Shown here piece after piece: positions 44,253-53,016 of a DNA stretch of 64,000 nt. The notes below the pieces were generated by a model. It was not told the DNA's origin and did not search any database. It saw nothing but the letters and a program-made list of their open reading frames with translations. A program made the position numbers and the translations under genes. Within the stretch, counting starts at the first letter, position 1, and the number at the start of each line of letters is the position of its first letter. Source of the stretch: Amorphus sp040750475 (GTDB taxonomy: Bacteria > Pseudomonadota > Alphaproteobacteria > Rhizobiales > Amorphaceae); contig NZ_JABJVY010000022.1 in assembly GCF_040750475.1 (NCBI RefSeq), positions 1 through 64,000 of the forward strand, in the 5' to 3' direction.

Positions 44253-46796
44253 ATGCCATCAGTCGTGATTTGCGAAAAACCAAGCCAGGCGCGCAACATC
44301 AAAGCCGCTATCGGAGACCGGTACGGTCCTGTGCTCCCAGCTGCGGGGCACATCGTCCGTCTCAAGTTGCCCGAGGAAGAAAACCCCGACTGGGGCCGTT
44401 GGACCATCGACCTGCTTCACCCAGGCCGCTTCTACGGCAAGGTGCCGGTGAAAGAAGCGCACGCACGCGCAGCCCTGGACCGCATTCGGGCAGCTCTCGG
44501 CCGCGCCGATCAGGTGATCATTGCCACCGACTGCGATCGGGAAGGTCAGGTGATCGGCCAGGAAATCCTCGAGTTTCTCGGCTTTCGTGGTCACGTCCAA
44601 CGCGCCATGTTCACCGCCGAAGATCCGAAAACGCTCCAGGCGGCCTTCTCCAGCCTGCGCCCCAATTCCGATTTTGCCGGCATGTATGCGTCGGGCGTCG
44701 CGCGGGAACAGGCCGACCAGATCACGAACCTAAGCCTCACCCGAGCCGCTACGGTGACCCTCAGACCACCCGGCGCGAAAGGCGCGATCGGCATCGGGCG
44801 CGTGAAGACGCCCACGCTTGCCATCGTATGCCGTCGGGAGATCGAAATTCGCTCCTTCGTTCCCCGCGACTATTTTGAGGTTCGAGCGACCGTCGCCACC
44901 TCCGGCGGGCCGGCCGTTCTCACCTGCACCCATCTCCCGCAGGCGTTGCGAGGAGAACAGAGCAAGGACGGAATCGATCAGTCCGACCAAGGCCAGGACG
45001 AAGCGGATCAGGAGGCCCTGCCAGATGCCCTCGCCGATCCCCTGTCCGGGCGGATCACCGACAAATCCGTTGCCGATCGACTCTCGGCCGCTGCCGCCAG
45101 CCACCGGGGTCCCCTGTCCGTGGTCCAGTCGGACAAGCGCCAGTCCCCTCCAAAACTGTACCATCTTCCCGCTCTCCAGGCTGCCACCTCCGCCCGCTTC
45201 GGCTGGAGCGCCAGTCATACCCTCGCGGTGGCCCAGAGCCTCTACGAGCAGCACCAGGTTCTCACCTATCCCCGCGCCGAGGCTCGGTATCTGCCCGAGA
45301 ACGCGATAGCCGACACCGGACCACTTGCAACCGCTCTCGGCTCGCTCCCGCAGTACGCCGCACACGCCGCTCTCGTGGCGCCGCCGCAAGTGCGGAAGGG
45401 TAAGTCCGGCCACTTTTCCGATAAAGCGCTGGCGGGCCTTTCCCACCATGCGATTGTCCCCAACGTGAACATCGCGGATCGCCTCGCCCAAGCTGTCGGC
45501 CGGCTCGACGCTGACGAGATGAAGTTGTTCGATTTGGTCGCCCGCTCCTACCTCGCTGCTCTCGCACCCGACTACCGCTATCGGCAGACGCGATTATCGA
45601 TCGCCGTGTCATTTTCGAACCACGCATGGGAATTTGCCGTTACCGGCTCCGTACCGCAGGACCTCGGATGGCGCGCGATCCTCGGGCGCACCGAAGACGA
45701 CACAGCCGAACTCCCTCATGCCAAGCACGAGGAAATCGTCCGCGTCACGGATACGGCTGTCGACGGAAAGAAGACGAAGCCCCCGGCCCGCTACACGGAA
45801 GGCAGTCTCATCATCGCCATGGAGCAGGCCTGGCGGTTCGTCACGGACCCGAAGCAGCGCGCCGTTCTCAAGGACGCGCGCGGCATCGGCACGCCTGCGA
45901 CCCGGGACAGCATCATCGCCGGTCTGTTCAAACAGGGCCAACTCGAGAAGAAGGCCAAACAGATTCATCCCACAGACGCCGGCCTCCAACTCTTCAAGCT
46001 GATCGATCAGAGCATCCCGGCGATCGCCGATCCCGGACGGACCGCCTTGTGGGAAACCCTCTTCGCCGGCGTCGAGAAGGGCCAACTGGAAGCGCAGGAC
46101 GCCGTTCGGAAACTTTCCGACGAGGCGGCCCGTGCAATTGCCCGTTTGGTCGAGACCGCAAAAGCCAACAACCTGCAGATTTCCGCCGGAGGCTCCACGC
46201 GTAAGCCCTCCGAGAAACAGCTCAACTTCGCCAAGATGCTCTCTGAGCGCTACGGCATTGAGCTTCCTGCTGCCGCCCGCCGCAACGCTGCCGTCTTGAA
46301 CGATTGGATCACAAAGCACGCGCCAGCGGCCGACGCAGACGGCAACCGCCCGCCTCTCCCTCCATCCCAGAAGTTGTCCGCCTACGCCGAGCAGCTTTCC
46401 GCGGCGCTCAACATGCCAATTCCGGAGGACGCCCGAACCGACTCGAAAAAACTCTCGAGCTGGATCGAACAACACCGAACACAGGCTCCTCCTTCCCCGA
46501 AACAACTCGAATACGCCGAACAGCTTTCCGAACAGACCGGAAAGCCATTGCCTGACAGCGCTCGAAACAACCGCCAGGGCCTTTCCAAGTGGATCGACGC
46601 GGTCAAATCCGCTGCCCCTGCACTTCCACCGACGGAAAAACAGCTCGCCTTGGCGATCCAGATTGCCGGCGACCGCGGCATCGACCTTCCCGACATCGTT
46701 CGCCAGTCTAGGAAGGAATGTTCCTCCTTCATCGACAGCAACATGCAAGGGCCGTCCTCCAGGAAGAAGACACGCCGACCGAGCGGGCGAAAGTAG
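44253..46796 (+). CDS. topB: DNA topoisomerase III with C-terminal repeats
   Basis: This encodes 847 residues. The TOPRIM domain is at the start ('VVICEKPSQARNIKAAIG', 'VIIATDCDREGQVIG'). The active-site tyrosine is Y339 in 'VLTYPRAEARYLPE', and 'ARGIGTPATRDSIIAGLFKQG' is the family's late motif. After about residue 650 come four related segments of roughly 40-45 residues ('PSEKQL.FAKMLSERYGI.LP...' type, starting near 652, 705, 748, 793). These replace the zinc fingers of chromosomal enzymes. The protein removes negative supercoils and decatenates; plasmid copies (TraE-like) help replication or transfer. Confidence 0.92.
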   Translation: MPSVVICEKPSQARNIKAAIGDRYGPVLPAAGHIVRLKLPEEENPDWGRWTIDLLHPGRFYGKVPVKEAHARAALDRIRAALGRADQVIIATDCDREGQVIGQEILEFLGFRGHVQRAMFTAEDPKTLQAAFSSLRPNSDFAGMYASGVAREQADQITNLSLTRAATVTLRPPGAKGAIGIGRVKTPTLAIVCRREIEIRSFVPRDYFEVRATVATSGGPAVLTCTHLPQALRGEQSKDGIDQSDQGQDEADQEALPDALADPLSGRITDKSVADRLSAAAASHRGPLSVVQSDKRQSPPKLYHLPALQAATSARFGWSASHTLAVAQSLYEQHQVLTYPRAEARYLPENAIADTGPLATALGSLPQYAAHAALVAPPQVRKGKSGHFSDKALAGLSHHAIVPNVNIADRLAQAVGRLDADEMKLFDLVARSYLAALAPDYRYRQTRLSIAVSFSNHAWEFAVTGSVPQDLGWRAILGRTEDDTAELPHAKHEEIVRVTDTAVDGKKTKPPARYTEGSLIIAMEQAWRFVTDPKQRAVLKDARGIGTPATRDSIIAGLFKQGQLEKKAKQIHPTDAGLQLFKLIDQSIPAIADPGRTALWETLFAGVEKGQLEAQDAVRKLSDEAARAIARLVETAKANNLQISAGGSTRKPSEKQLNFAKMLSERYGIELPAAARRNAAVLNDWITKHAPAADADGNRPPLPPSQKLSAYAEQLSAALNMPIPEDARTDSKKLSSWIEQHRTQAPPSPKQLEYAEQLSEQTGKPLPDSARNNRQGLSKWIDAVKSAAPALPPTEKQLALAIQIAGDRGIDLPDIVRQSRKECSSFIDSNMQGPSSRKKTRRPSGRK

Positions 46797-46954
46797 AACC
46801 TCTGCGCGCGCTTTCGGCCGCCCCCCGGATTTCGATGAGCAGCCCTTTTGTTTCGCTCGCCCAGGTTGTTAGTGGCGACGATCGTCGGCATGATGTGCCA
46901 GACGGGTAGGCAAACCGCTTCCCACAGACACCAACAGAACCTCTGGGAGGCGCT

Positions 46955-47815
46955 TTGGGCGGACTTCGCTCCGGTGGCCCTGATCCTCGCTACGTCATCA
47001 GCCGGATCGGTGAGTCATCTTCGACCGAACTAGGGCCTCCCGAGGTCATTTTTTTATCAAGCGCCTCGTCGGCCGACCCCATCCACATGCATCGTCCGGG
47101 AGGAAAAATCTGGGCCTACGGCTCGGCACGCCTCGCACAAGCCAATCTTCCACAAGCTGCGGTAACCGTCACACTGACCCTTGAGGATCAATTCGACCTC
47201 GACCGGCCGATCGAACGCGCCAGCCCTTCTCTCGAGCGGCTGAGCCAACAGTTTGCCGGCGAAATCCCGCCCCCGCCGGGACTCGAAGGGCATCCACTGC
47301 TCCAGCGTCGACAGCGAACGGGGAACACACCCACCTATCGCCAGCTCCTTGGCTATCTGAATCAACTCGGCTATCCCGCAGTGCCTGGCTCCACGCTCCA
47401 CCTCATGGCGACCTGTCGCCTTGAAGGCACCGCCGATCCAGGTTTTTTTCTGCCTGCAGATCACGTCGTTACCGGGTATCTGACGGTTGCCGCTCTACCA
47501 GGTGCCAAAGTGGCCGACCTCAGAGACGCGCCACGTATCGCCCACTCGACTCCCTTCGTGCGACCCAGATCACTCAATTTCGAGCGCCTTGAGGAAAACG
47601 CCGTCGATCTGGTGCTGCTCCGCAACGGCAACGATGGCGGCATCGTCTGTATCCTCCCAAGAGCGATTGACCGACTGTCCTGGGTCTCGATAGAGGCGGT
47701 GCGTCGGGAGCCGTCTGCGGGCCCGGATCGAGCCACTCCCGAACTACATGATCTTGTTGACCAGTGCCGCCGAGCTCTCGGCTTCGATCGCTCCGACGAC
47801 ACGCCGTCTCCGTAG
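46955..47815 (+). CDS. Unknown protein
   Basis: This encodes up to 286 residues from a TTG just after GGGAGG; an ATG at 47087 is the main alternative. The protein seems globular and rich in beta strands ('AAVTVTLTLEDQFDL', 'HVVTGYLTVAALPGA'), without membrane helices. No family recognised. It lies between topB and an outer-membrane protein gene. Confidence 0.6.
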   Translation: MGGLRSGGPDPRYVISRIGESSSTELGPPEVIFLSSASSADPIHMHRPGGKIWAYGSARLAQANLPQAAVTVTLTLEDQFDLDRPIERASPSLERLSQQFAGEIPPPPGLEGHPLLQRRQRTGNTPTYRQLLGYLNQLGYPAVPGSTLHLMATCRLEGTADPGFFLPADHVVTGYLTVAALPGAKVADLRDAPRIAHSTPFVRPRSLNFERLEENAVDLVLLRNGNDGGIVCILPRAIDRLSWVSIEAVRREPSAGPDRATPELHDLVDQCRRALGFDRSDDTPSP

Positions 47816-47951
47816 AGCCTCACTCCACTGCAATCACGTCGGAAATGCGAAAAACAGAAGAGAAGTTCTATTCTCTCGACGCACAGCCATGCATTATGCC
47901 CGGCGCGCGTCTACCGTGTCGCGTTTAGCTCTGCGAAAAAGGGAATACGAC

Positions 47952-48596
47952 ATGACCCGCACTTCGGTCATTGCAATCACTGCGCTTGCCGTCGCTGGAC
48001 TATCTGCAGCGCCTTCCGCCCGCGCCTTCGATGAATGGGCGGGCGTCTATGCGGGCGGCGGCCTCGGCTACAGCTTCAATTCCTATGATCTCGATGTCGC
48101 TCCTGGCGCCAAGCTCTCTCACGACTACAATGGGATCGTTCTCGGCCCATATGTCGGTTTCAACTGGCAGGAGGATCGGTTCGTCTACGGCGTCGAGACC
48201 GACTTCGACTACCAGTTCGGCGAGGACACCAAGACGTCGGCGATGCCTTTCGGCAGCACCACCCTCGACACCGCCGGCCGTTGGACGACGACGATGCGTG
48301 GGCGCGTCGGTTTCACGATCGACCGCTTCCTCGCCTACGGCACCGCCGGCGTCGCCTTCAGCGGCTTCGACGACACCTACACGAACTACGACCCGACCGG
48401 GGCTGTCATCGACACAGTGTCGATCGGCGACGTCCAAGTGGGCTGGGCGGCCGGCGTTGGGGCGGAAGCCTTCATCACCGAGCGGTTCACCGCCGGCGTC
48501 GAGTACCGCTACACCAGCTTCAGTTTCGACGCCGGCGGTTCTGGCGTCGACAACAGCACCAACACCCTGAAAGCGCGGTTCGGCGTGCACTTCTAA
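47952..48596 (+). CDS. Outer-membrane beta-barrel protein (Omp25/OmpW-like)
   Basis: This encodes 214 residues. Signal peptide (ITALAVAGLSAAPSARA) and then alternating strands ending in a C-terminal Phe ('LKARFGVHF'), as needed for BAM-dependent insertion. Text such as 'WAGVYAGGGLGYSFN', 'GPYVGFNWQ', 'GRVGFTIDRFLAYGTAGVAFSG' and 'VEYRYTSF' is typical of the eight-stranded porin family protein of Alphaproteobacteria (Omp25/Omp31, Pfam OMP_b-brl). Two TGCGAAAAA elements lie upstream (47846, 47932). Confidence 0.88.
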   Translation: MTRTSVIAITALAVAGLSAAPSARAFDEWAGVYAGGGLGYSFNSYDLDVAPGAKLSHDYNGIVLGPYVGFNWQEDRFVYGVETDFDYQFGEDTKTSAMPFGSTTLDTAGRWTTTMRGRVGFTIDRFLAYGTAGVAFSGFDDTYTNYDPTGAVIDTVSIGDVQVGWAAGVGAEAFITERFTAGVEYRYTSFSFDAGGSGVDNSTNTLKARFGVHF

Positions 48597-48703
48597 CCTC
48601 GCCTCTACCACGGCGGCGCGCGAAACCAATACGATTTGGGGTTTTCACACCCTGTCCGTAGACTGCTTTTGTTTCACCGCCGAAACGATCGAGGAGTACA
48701 GAC

Positions 48704-49381
48704 ATGACCAATACCACCGCCGCCAAGGATGACCGCCAGCGGGCTTCCGAGAAAAAGGACATCTGGACCGGCTACAGCGGCCCGATCACCAACATCCGTA
48801 CGCAGGACGAAGCGGGCTCGCCGCTGGTCACCAGCAACGGCAAGCCCTATGCGATGGCCACCATCGAGCTCGACAACAACGTCAAGCGGTCGCTGATCGC
48901 GTTTGGCCAGGATCGCATCGACGCCCTCGTCGCCGAGTCCGCGAAGGAGCGTCCGGTCGTGACCGGCACCCTCGCCGCGAAGAGCGGCCTCAGCGTCGTC
49001 ACGACCGGCCCGGAGACGATCGCCGGGATCCTGACGAACGTGCGCAACGGCGTCTCGGACGGTGACGTCCCGTGGCTGAATGCGTTCGTGCCGCGCGAGG
49101 GGAAGCCCGGCGTGGGGATCTCGATCTTTGGCGATCGCGCGACGAAGATCCTGGACGTGATCAACAAGGGGCGCGACGTGCACATCGAGGCGCAGGGCCA
49201 CCAGACGCGCGTCAAGGACAAGGACGACACCTATCGGGCCGGATTCCACCTCTTCGAGGACACCATCAAGGCTCGGGCTGTCCGGCCCGCGCAGGCGGCC
49301 GAGACCACCCGCGCGGACCGGGAGTCGGATCCGTCCCCGCGGGAACCCGCCGGCGACTACGAAGATATCGAGCCGCATTGA
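48704..49381 (+). CDS. Unknown plasmid protein, possibly OB-fold-like
   Basis: This encodes 225 residues with a good RBS (GAGGAGTACAGAC). The N-terminal half ('GYSGPITNIRTQDEAGSPLVTSNGKPYAMATIELDNN', 'RPVVTGTLAAKSGLSVV') alternates strands and loops in a way that resembles single-strand-binding-type OB folds. That is a guess from pattern only. The C-terminus is acidic, as in SSB tails. It is followed by a terminator and could be monocistronic. Confidence 0.65.
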   Translation: MTNTTAAKDDRQRASEKKDIWTGYSGPITNIRTQDEAGSPLVTSNGKPYAMATIELDNNVKRSLIAFGQDRIDALVAESAKERPVVTGTLAAKSGLSVVTTGPETIAGILTNVRNGVSDGDVPWLNAFVPREGKPGVGISIFGDRATKILDVINKGRDVHIEAQGHQTRVKDKDDTYRAGFHLFEDTIKARAVRPAQAAETTRADRESDPSPREPAGDYEDIEPH

Positions 49382-49417
49382 CGATTTCGGCTCGCGCCAT
49401 ATCCGGCGACACTACCG

Positions 49418-49444
49418 AAGCCCCGGGACACTCTCCCGGGGCTT
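49418..49444 (+). terminator. Rho-independent terminator
   Basis: Arms of 11 bases (AAGCCCCGGGA and TCCCGGGGCTT) with a CACTC loop and a following TTT. It lies 37 bases after the stop of the 225-residue gene; the convergent gene ends next to it. Confidence 0.75.
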
Positions 49445-49446
49445 TG

Positions 49447-49779
49447 TCATTTTGGCCGCCGGCTTTTCGCTCTTTGGGCCTCAATTATCGCCGGCGGTCT
49501 ACCAGTCTGCCTCCACTCGTCGCACCAGGACAGAATGCAGGTTTGAGCCGGGCCAGGCACACCGTGGGTGTTCAGCCACCTCCAAAGCGTTGAGGCGTCG
49601 ACCCGCATGACCTCGGCCATGTCCGTCTTCCACCGTGATCCGAAGAAAAAAAGCCCCACATCCCGGACCATATCCGGGGTTATGTACTTGAGGTCTTCGG
49701 ACGAAGGCAGATCCACGGGCCGCTTAGGCCGCTCTGAGGCAGCCTGCGCCACGATCGACCTGGTCGCGACCACTGACAC
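49447..49779 (-). CDS. Small helix-turn-helix-like protein
   Basis: This encodes 110 residues from a GTG (49779) with GGTGGGAG about 8 bases upstream. The segment 'WKTDMAEVMRVDASTLWRWLNTHGVPGPAQTCILSWC' reads as a helix-turn-helix that binds DNA through its second helix. No effector domain. A longer frame from 49818 lacks a good RBS. Regulatory function is inferred only. Confidence 0.6.
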   Translation of the reverse strand: MSVVATRSIVAQAASERPKRPVDLPSSEDLKYITPDMVRDVGLFFFGSRWKTDMAEVMRVDASTLWRWLNTHGVPGPAQTCILSWCDEWRQTGRPPAIIEAQRAKSRRPK

Positions 49780-50015
49780 GCTGCTACTCCCACCTCGACG
49801 GCGACTTTCGCCAAACACCGGCCCACGATGAACCGCAGCTCCCGGCTATTCTACAGCGAAGCGGAAATCAGTCACTATTGAGAAAGTCGCATCCGCACCA
49901 ATTCACCGTGGATTGGGCGATCGCCTGGTGCTCCTGTCCCGCGGCCGCCAAGCCTCTTGCCCTTTGGGTATGCGAAAAACAAAATATGGTTCCCGAAACG
50001 AATGGGAGTGCCGAC

Positions 50016-50411
50016 ATGAGATTTTTCACCGCCACGGAGCGCGATCGCCTCATTGCGAACTACGTAGCGAGCGGCGAGGCCCTCGCCAAGGACAGCGCGA
50101 TCGACCACTGGCCCGTCGTTAAGCTCTTCACCCCTTACGCGTCTGCCACCTGGCTCCTGACCGAGTTTGACCCCGAAGAAAATGTGGCCTTTGGGCTTTG
50201 CGATCTGGGGCTGGGCGAACCGGAGCTGGGTTATGTCTCCCTGACAGAGCTGGCCGAGGGGTCCGAAAGTTCGCAAACCTTCGTGGAACGCGATCGCTAC
50301 TGGGAGGCCGACGGCCCGCTTTCCGCCTACGCCGGTCGGGCGCGTGAACTACGTCAAATCCCAGACTCTTCTCTCACGACCGGCGATTGCTCGCCCGATC
50401 CGTCGCCATGA
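50016..50411 (+). CDS. DUF2958-family protein
   Basis: This encodes 131 residues from the ATG at 50016 (GGGAGTG 8 bases upstream). The text 'RFFTATERDRLIANYVASGEA', 'HWPVVKLFTPYASATWLLTEFDPEENVAFGLCDLGLGEPELGYVSLTELAE' is the DUF2958 signature, common on plasmids and integrative elements. Function unknown. A TGCGAAAAA element sits at 49971. It overlaps the next gene by 4 bases. Confidence 0.8.
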   Translation: MRFFTATERDRLIANYVASGEALAKDSAIDHWPVVKLFTPYASATWLLTEFDPEENVAFGLCDLGLGEPELGYVSLTELAEGSESSQTFVERDRYWEADGPLSAYAGRARELRQIPDSSLTTGDCSPDPSP

Positions 50412-50818
50412 CCGCGCCCCTTAGCCCTGCCTCCGTGGCGGGACAGTATCATCCCGCCCGAGAGATCGGCCGGCGGCCTCGGACTGCGTGGGTGCGCTTT
50501 TCCCTCGAGATCCGCGCCACGCTTGCGAACGCCCCCGTGGTCTGTCTCTCCTATCGGCGCCAGCTACTGTTCGAACACGCCCTCGACGATCACCTGCAGT
50601 CACTGCTTTGGGCCGCCAGGGCGCTTCAGGGAGGCACACTGGTCCTCTCTCCGGCTGGACCGATCGGACCGCGCTACGACGTTGATCTGCTGTCGCTGTC
50701 GGCGGAGCTCCAAGCATTGCAGCTTTGCGCGAATCCCAGCCCCCGCGATTCGCCTGTTCGGCCTCCGATATCGTCCGTTCCGGCCGACTCACTTAGGGGC
50801 GGAGCAGCATCATTCTGA
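50408..50818 (+). CDS. Unknown small protein, coupled to the DUF2958 gene
   Basis: This encodes 136 residues and starts at an ATGA overlap with the preceding stop. It has no membrane segment. 'VCLSYRRQLLFEHALDDHLQSLLWAARALQGG' suggests a helical core. The C-terminal 25 residues look disordered. I cannot assign a family. Confidence 0.6.
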   Translation: MTAPLSPASVAGQYHPAREIGRRPRTAWVRFSLEIRATLANAPVVCLSYRRQLLFEHALDDHLQSLLWAARALQGGTLVLSPAGPIGPRYDVDLLSLSAELQALQLCANPSPRDSPVRPPISSVPADSLRGGAASF

Positions 50819-51040
50819 ACAACTCTACCTTCGATGGAACAGCGATAGCGTCAAGCGCGTGGACCGTAACCCATTGATTACAGCGCCGTTTTCGGGCTCT
50901 CCGCGCTCTTGTTCTTGCTCTCCCCGCGGTCGGTGTTCAGACTTCGTTAACGCAAAACTTCTTGCGCAGGCACGCACATTAGCTATCGTCACGCTCATTG
51001 CCCGTTTTTATCGTTTTTACCGTGACCGAGGTTACGAACC

Positions 51041-52258
51041 GTGAGCACAGCAGACACGATCTTGGACGAGGACCTCGCGCCGCCGGACGTGACCATCGGT
51101 GAGCATGCCGAGCTCCTTTCCTCCCAACTCCAGGAGTTGGCCGAGCTCTATTTCCCACCTTCGTCGGAGAAGACGCTCCGCAAGTTCACCTCCGGCGAGG
51201 CCGCGCGGTTGATCGGCGTGTCCGATTCCACCCTGCGTAAGATGACGATCGCCGGCGAAGGGCCAGAGATCGAGATCAAGGCGAATGGTCGACGCTTTTA
51301 CAGCCTCGCTCAGATCAATGAGATACGGCACCTCCTCGCCTCAAATGCGCGAGGACGCGACACGACGACCTATGTCCCGCATCGCCGCGAAGGCGAACAC
51401 CTGCAGGTGATCGCCACCACGAACTTCAAGGGTGGGTCCGGCAAGACCACGACCTCGGTCCATCTGGCCCAGTATTTTGCTCTCCACGGTTACCGTGTTC
51501 TGGCAATCGATTTGGATCCGCAGGCCAGCCTGTCAGCGCTCCTCGGGGTCGTCCCTGAGGTGAATGTCGGCCCCAATGAGACGCTCTATGGAGCGATCCG
51601 ATACGACGAGCAGCGCGTCTCGCTCGCTTCGATCGTCAGGGAGACCTACTTCGACGGTCTCCATCTCGTGCCGGCCGATCTGGAATTGATGGAGTTCGAG
51701 CACACCACGCCGACGGCCCTGAGGGGTGGTCGCGATCGGGACACATTGTTCTTCGCCCGGGTTGCTCATGCGCTCAACGAAGTTGCAGACCAGTACGACG
51801 TGGTCGTGATCGACTGCCCGCCGCAGCTCGGCTACCTCACGCTGGGGGGGCTGTGCGCGGCTACCTCGGTCGTCATTACAGTGCACCCGCAGATGCTGGA
51901 CGTCGCGTCGATGTCCCAATTCCTCCAAATGGCTCGGGACCTGCTGGGGGTTGTCCGGGAAGCTGGGGGCAGTCTCCAATACGATTTCATTCGATATTTG
52001 GTGACGCGCTACGAGCCCCAAGACGGACCCCAGACAAAGGTCGTGTCGCTCCTGCGTGGATTGCTCGGAGACCATGTCCTCATCAATCCGATGCTCAAGT
52101 CCGCTGCCGTCTCTGACGCCGGCTTGACGAAGCAGACCCTTTACGAAGTGGGGCGCGAGAATTTCACTCGATCGACGTACGACCGGGCGCTCGACTCGCT
52201 GGATTCTGTCAATGGCGAAATCGAGGGCCTCGTGCGGAAGGCGTGGGGCCGCCCCTAG
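51041..52258 (+). CDS. repA: RepA (ParA-type partition ATPase of repABC)
   Basis: This encodes 405 residues from a GTG. An N-terminal DNA-binding region ('FTSGEAARLIGVSDSTLRKMT', about 50-70) precedes the ATPase with Walker A 'KGGSGKTTTSVHLAQYFA' at 130-147 and 'VVVIDCPPQLGYLTLGGLCAA'. RepA with RepB moves the plasmid at cell division and represses the repABC promoter. The 222 bases upstream should hold that promoter and operator. The gene is followed by the palindrome array, then repB and repC. Confidence 0.93.
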   Translation: MSTADTILDEDLAPPDVTIGEHAELLSSQLQELAELYFPPSSEKTLRKFTSGEAARLIGVSDSTLRKMTIAGEGPEIEIKANGRRFYSLAQINEIRHLLASNARGRDTTTYVPHRREGEHLQVIATTNFKGGSGKTTTSVHLAQYFALHGYRVLAIDLDPQASLSALLGVVPEVNVGPNETLYGAIRYDEQRVSLASIVRETYFDGLHLVPADLELMEFEHTTPTALRGGRDRDTLFFARVAHALNEVADQYDVVVIDCPPQLGYLTLGGLCAATSVVITVHPQMLDVASMSQFLQMARDLLGVVREAGGSLQYDFIRYLVTRYEPQDGPQTKVVSLLRGLLGDHVLINPMLKSAAVSDAGLTKQTLYEVGRENFTRSTYDRALDSLDSVNGEIEGLVRKAWGRP

Positions 52259-52354
52259 CGGTTGAAAGGCGTTCGGGAAGCAGGAATGTTTGACCGATCA
52301 AACCAAGTGGACCGGATCAGGGTGGGGCCGATTAGCCTCGGCCGTCCGGGTGCT

Positions 52355-52982
52355 GTTGGGAGCTCCCAACAGCTGGATCGGCGGCAGATGCTTCGTGCGA
52401 CGTCGGTCGGCTCCCGGGCCGCTGAGGTCGCGGATGTGCCCTTCCGTTTGATGGTACAGCTCAGTTGGGAGGTCCCAACTTGCGCGTCGGGCACGCCGAT
52501 CTCCGACCGGACGAGAGGGATCTCGGTTGGGAGCTCCCAACGCGGGCGTTTGTTGGGAGCTCCCAACACGGCCGAAGGCTCGAGCGAGGTGGATCGACTG
52601 GTATCCGCGGCGCGGATCGGGGTCCCCTCCTCCTGGCCGAATGCTCCGACGCAATCGTCAGTTGGGAGCTCCCAACAGTGGGATCGGATCCGGACGCCAG
52701 ATCTAGCGCCGGCTGAACGCGCGGCGTTTCATAACTCGGATATCTCCGCCCGCCCGATGTCGAGGCGCAGTTGGAAGCTCCCAACTTGCGCGTCGGGCGC
52801 GCTGATCTCCGACCGGGCGAGGGGGATCTCAGTTGGGAGATCCCAACGCGGGCGTTTGTTGGGATCTCCCAACACGGCCGAAGGCTCGAGCGAGGTGGAT
52901 CGGCCAGTGTCCGCGGCACGGATCGGGGTCCCCTCCCCCTGGTTGAATGCTCCGACGCAATCGTCAGTTGGGAGTTCCCAAC
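52355..52982. repeat. Array of nine parS-like 16-bp palindromes
   Basis: The palindrome GTTGGGAGCTCCCAAC, or a variant with one or two changes, occurs at 52355, 52464, 52526, 52552, 52661, 52770, 52832, 52858 and 52967. Two more copies lie after repB (54078) and after repC (55523). Position and symmetry fit the centromere bound by RepB. Variants differ mostly in the central four bases. RepABC plasmids usually have one to a few such sites, so nine in 630 bases is unusual. Confidence 0.85.
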
Positions 52983-52993
52983 AGCGGGATCGG
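52462..52993 (+). repeat. Duplicated 226-bp units in the parS array
   Basis: A unit at about 52462-52687 is repeated at about 52768-52993 with more than 90% identity, including four parS-like sites and the spacer text around AAGGCTCGAGCGAGGTGGATCG. An 80-base non-duplicated spacer separates them. The two copies differ at several parS centres, so the duplication is not very recent. Confidence 0.8.
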
Positions 52994-53016
52994 CGTTTAC
53001 GCGCGAGGATGATCAA

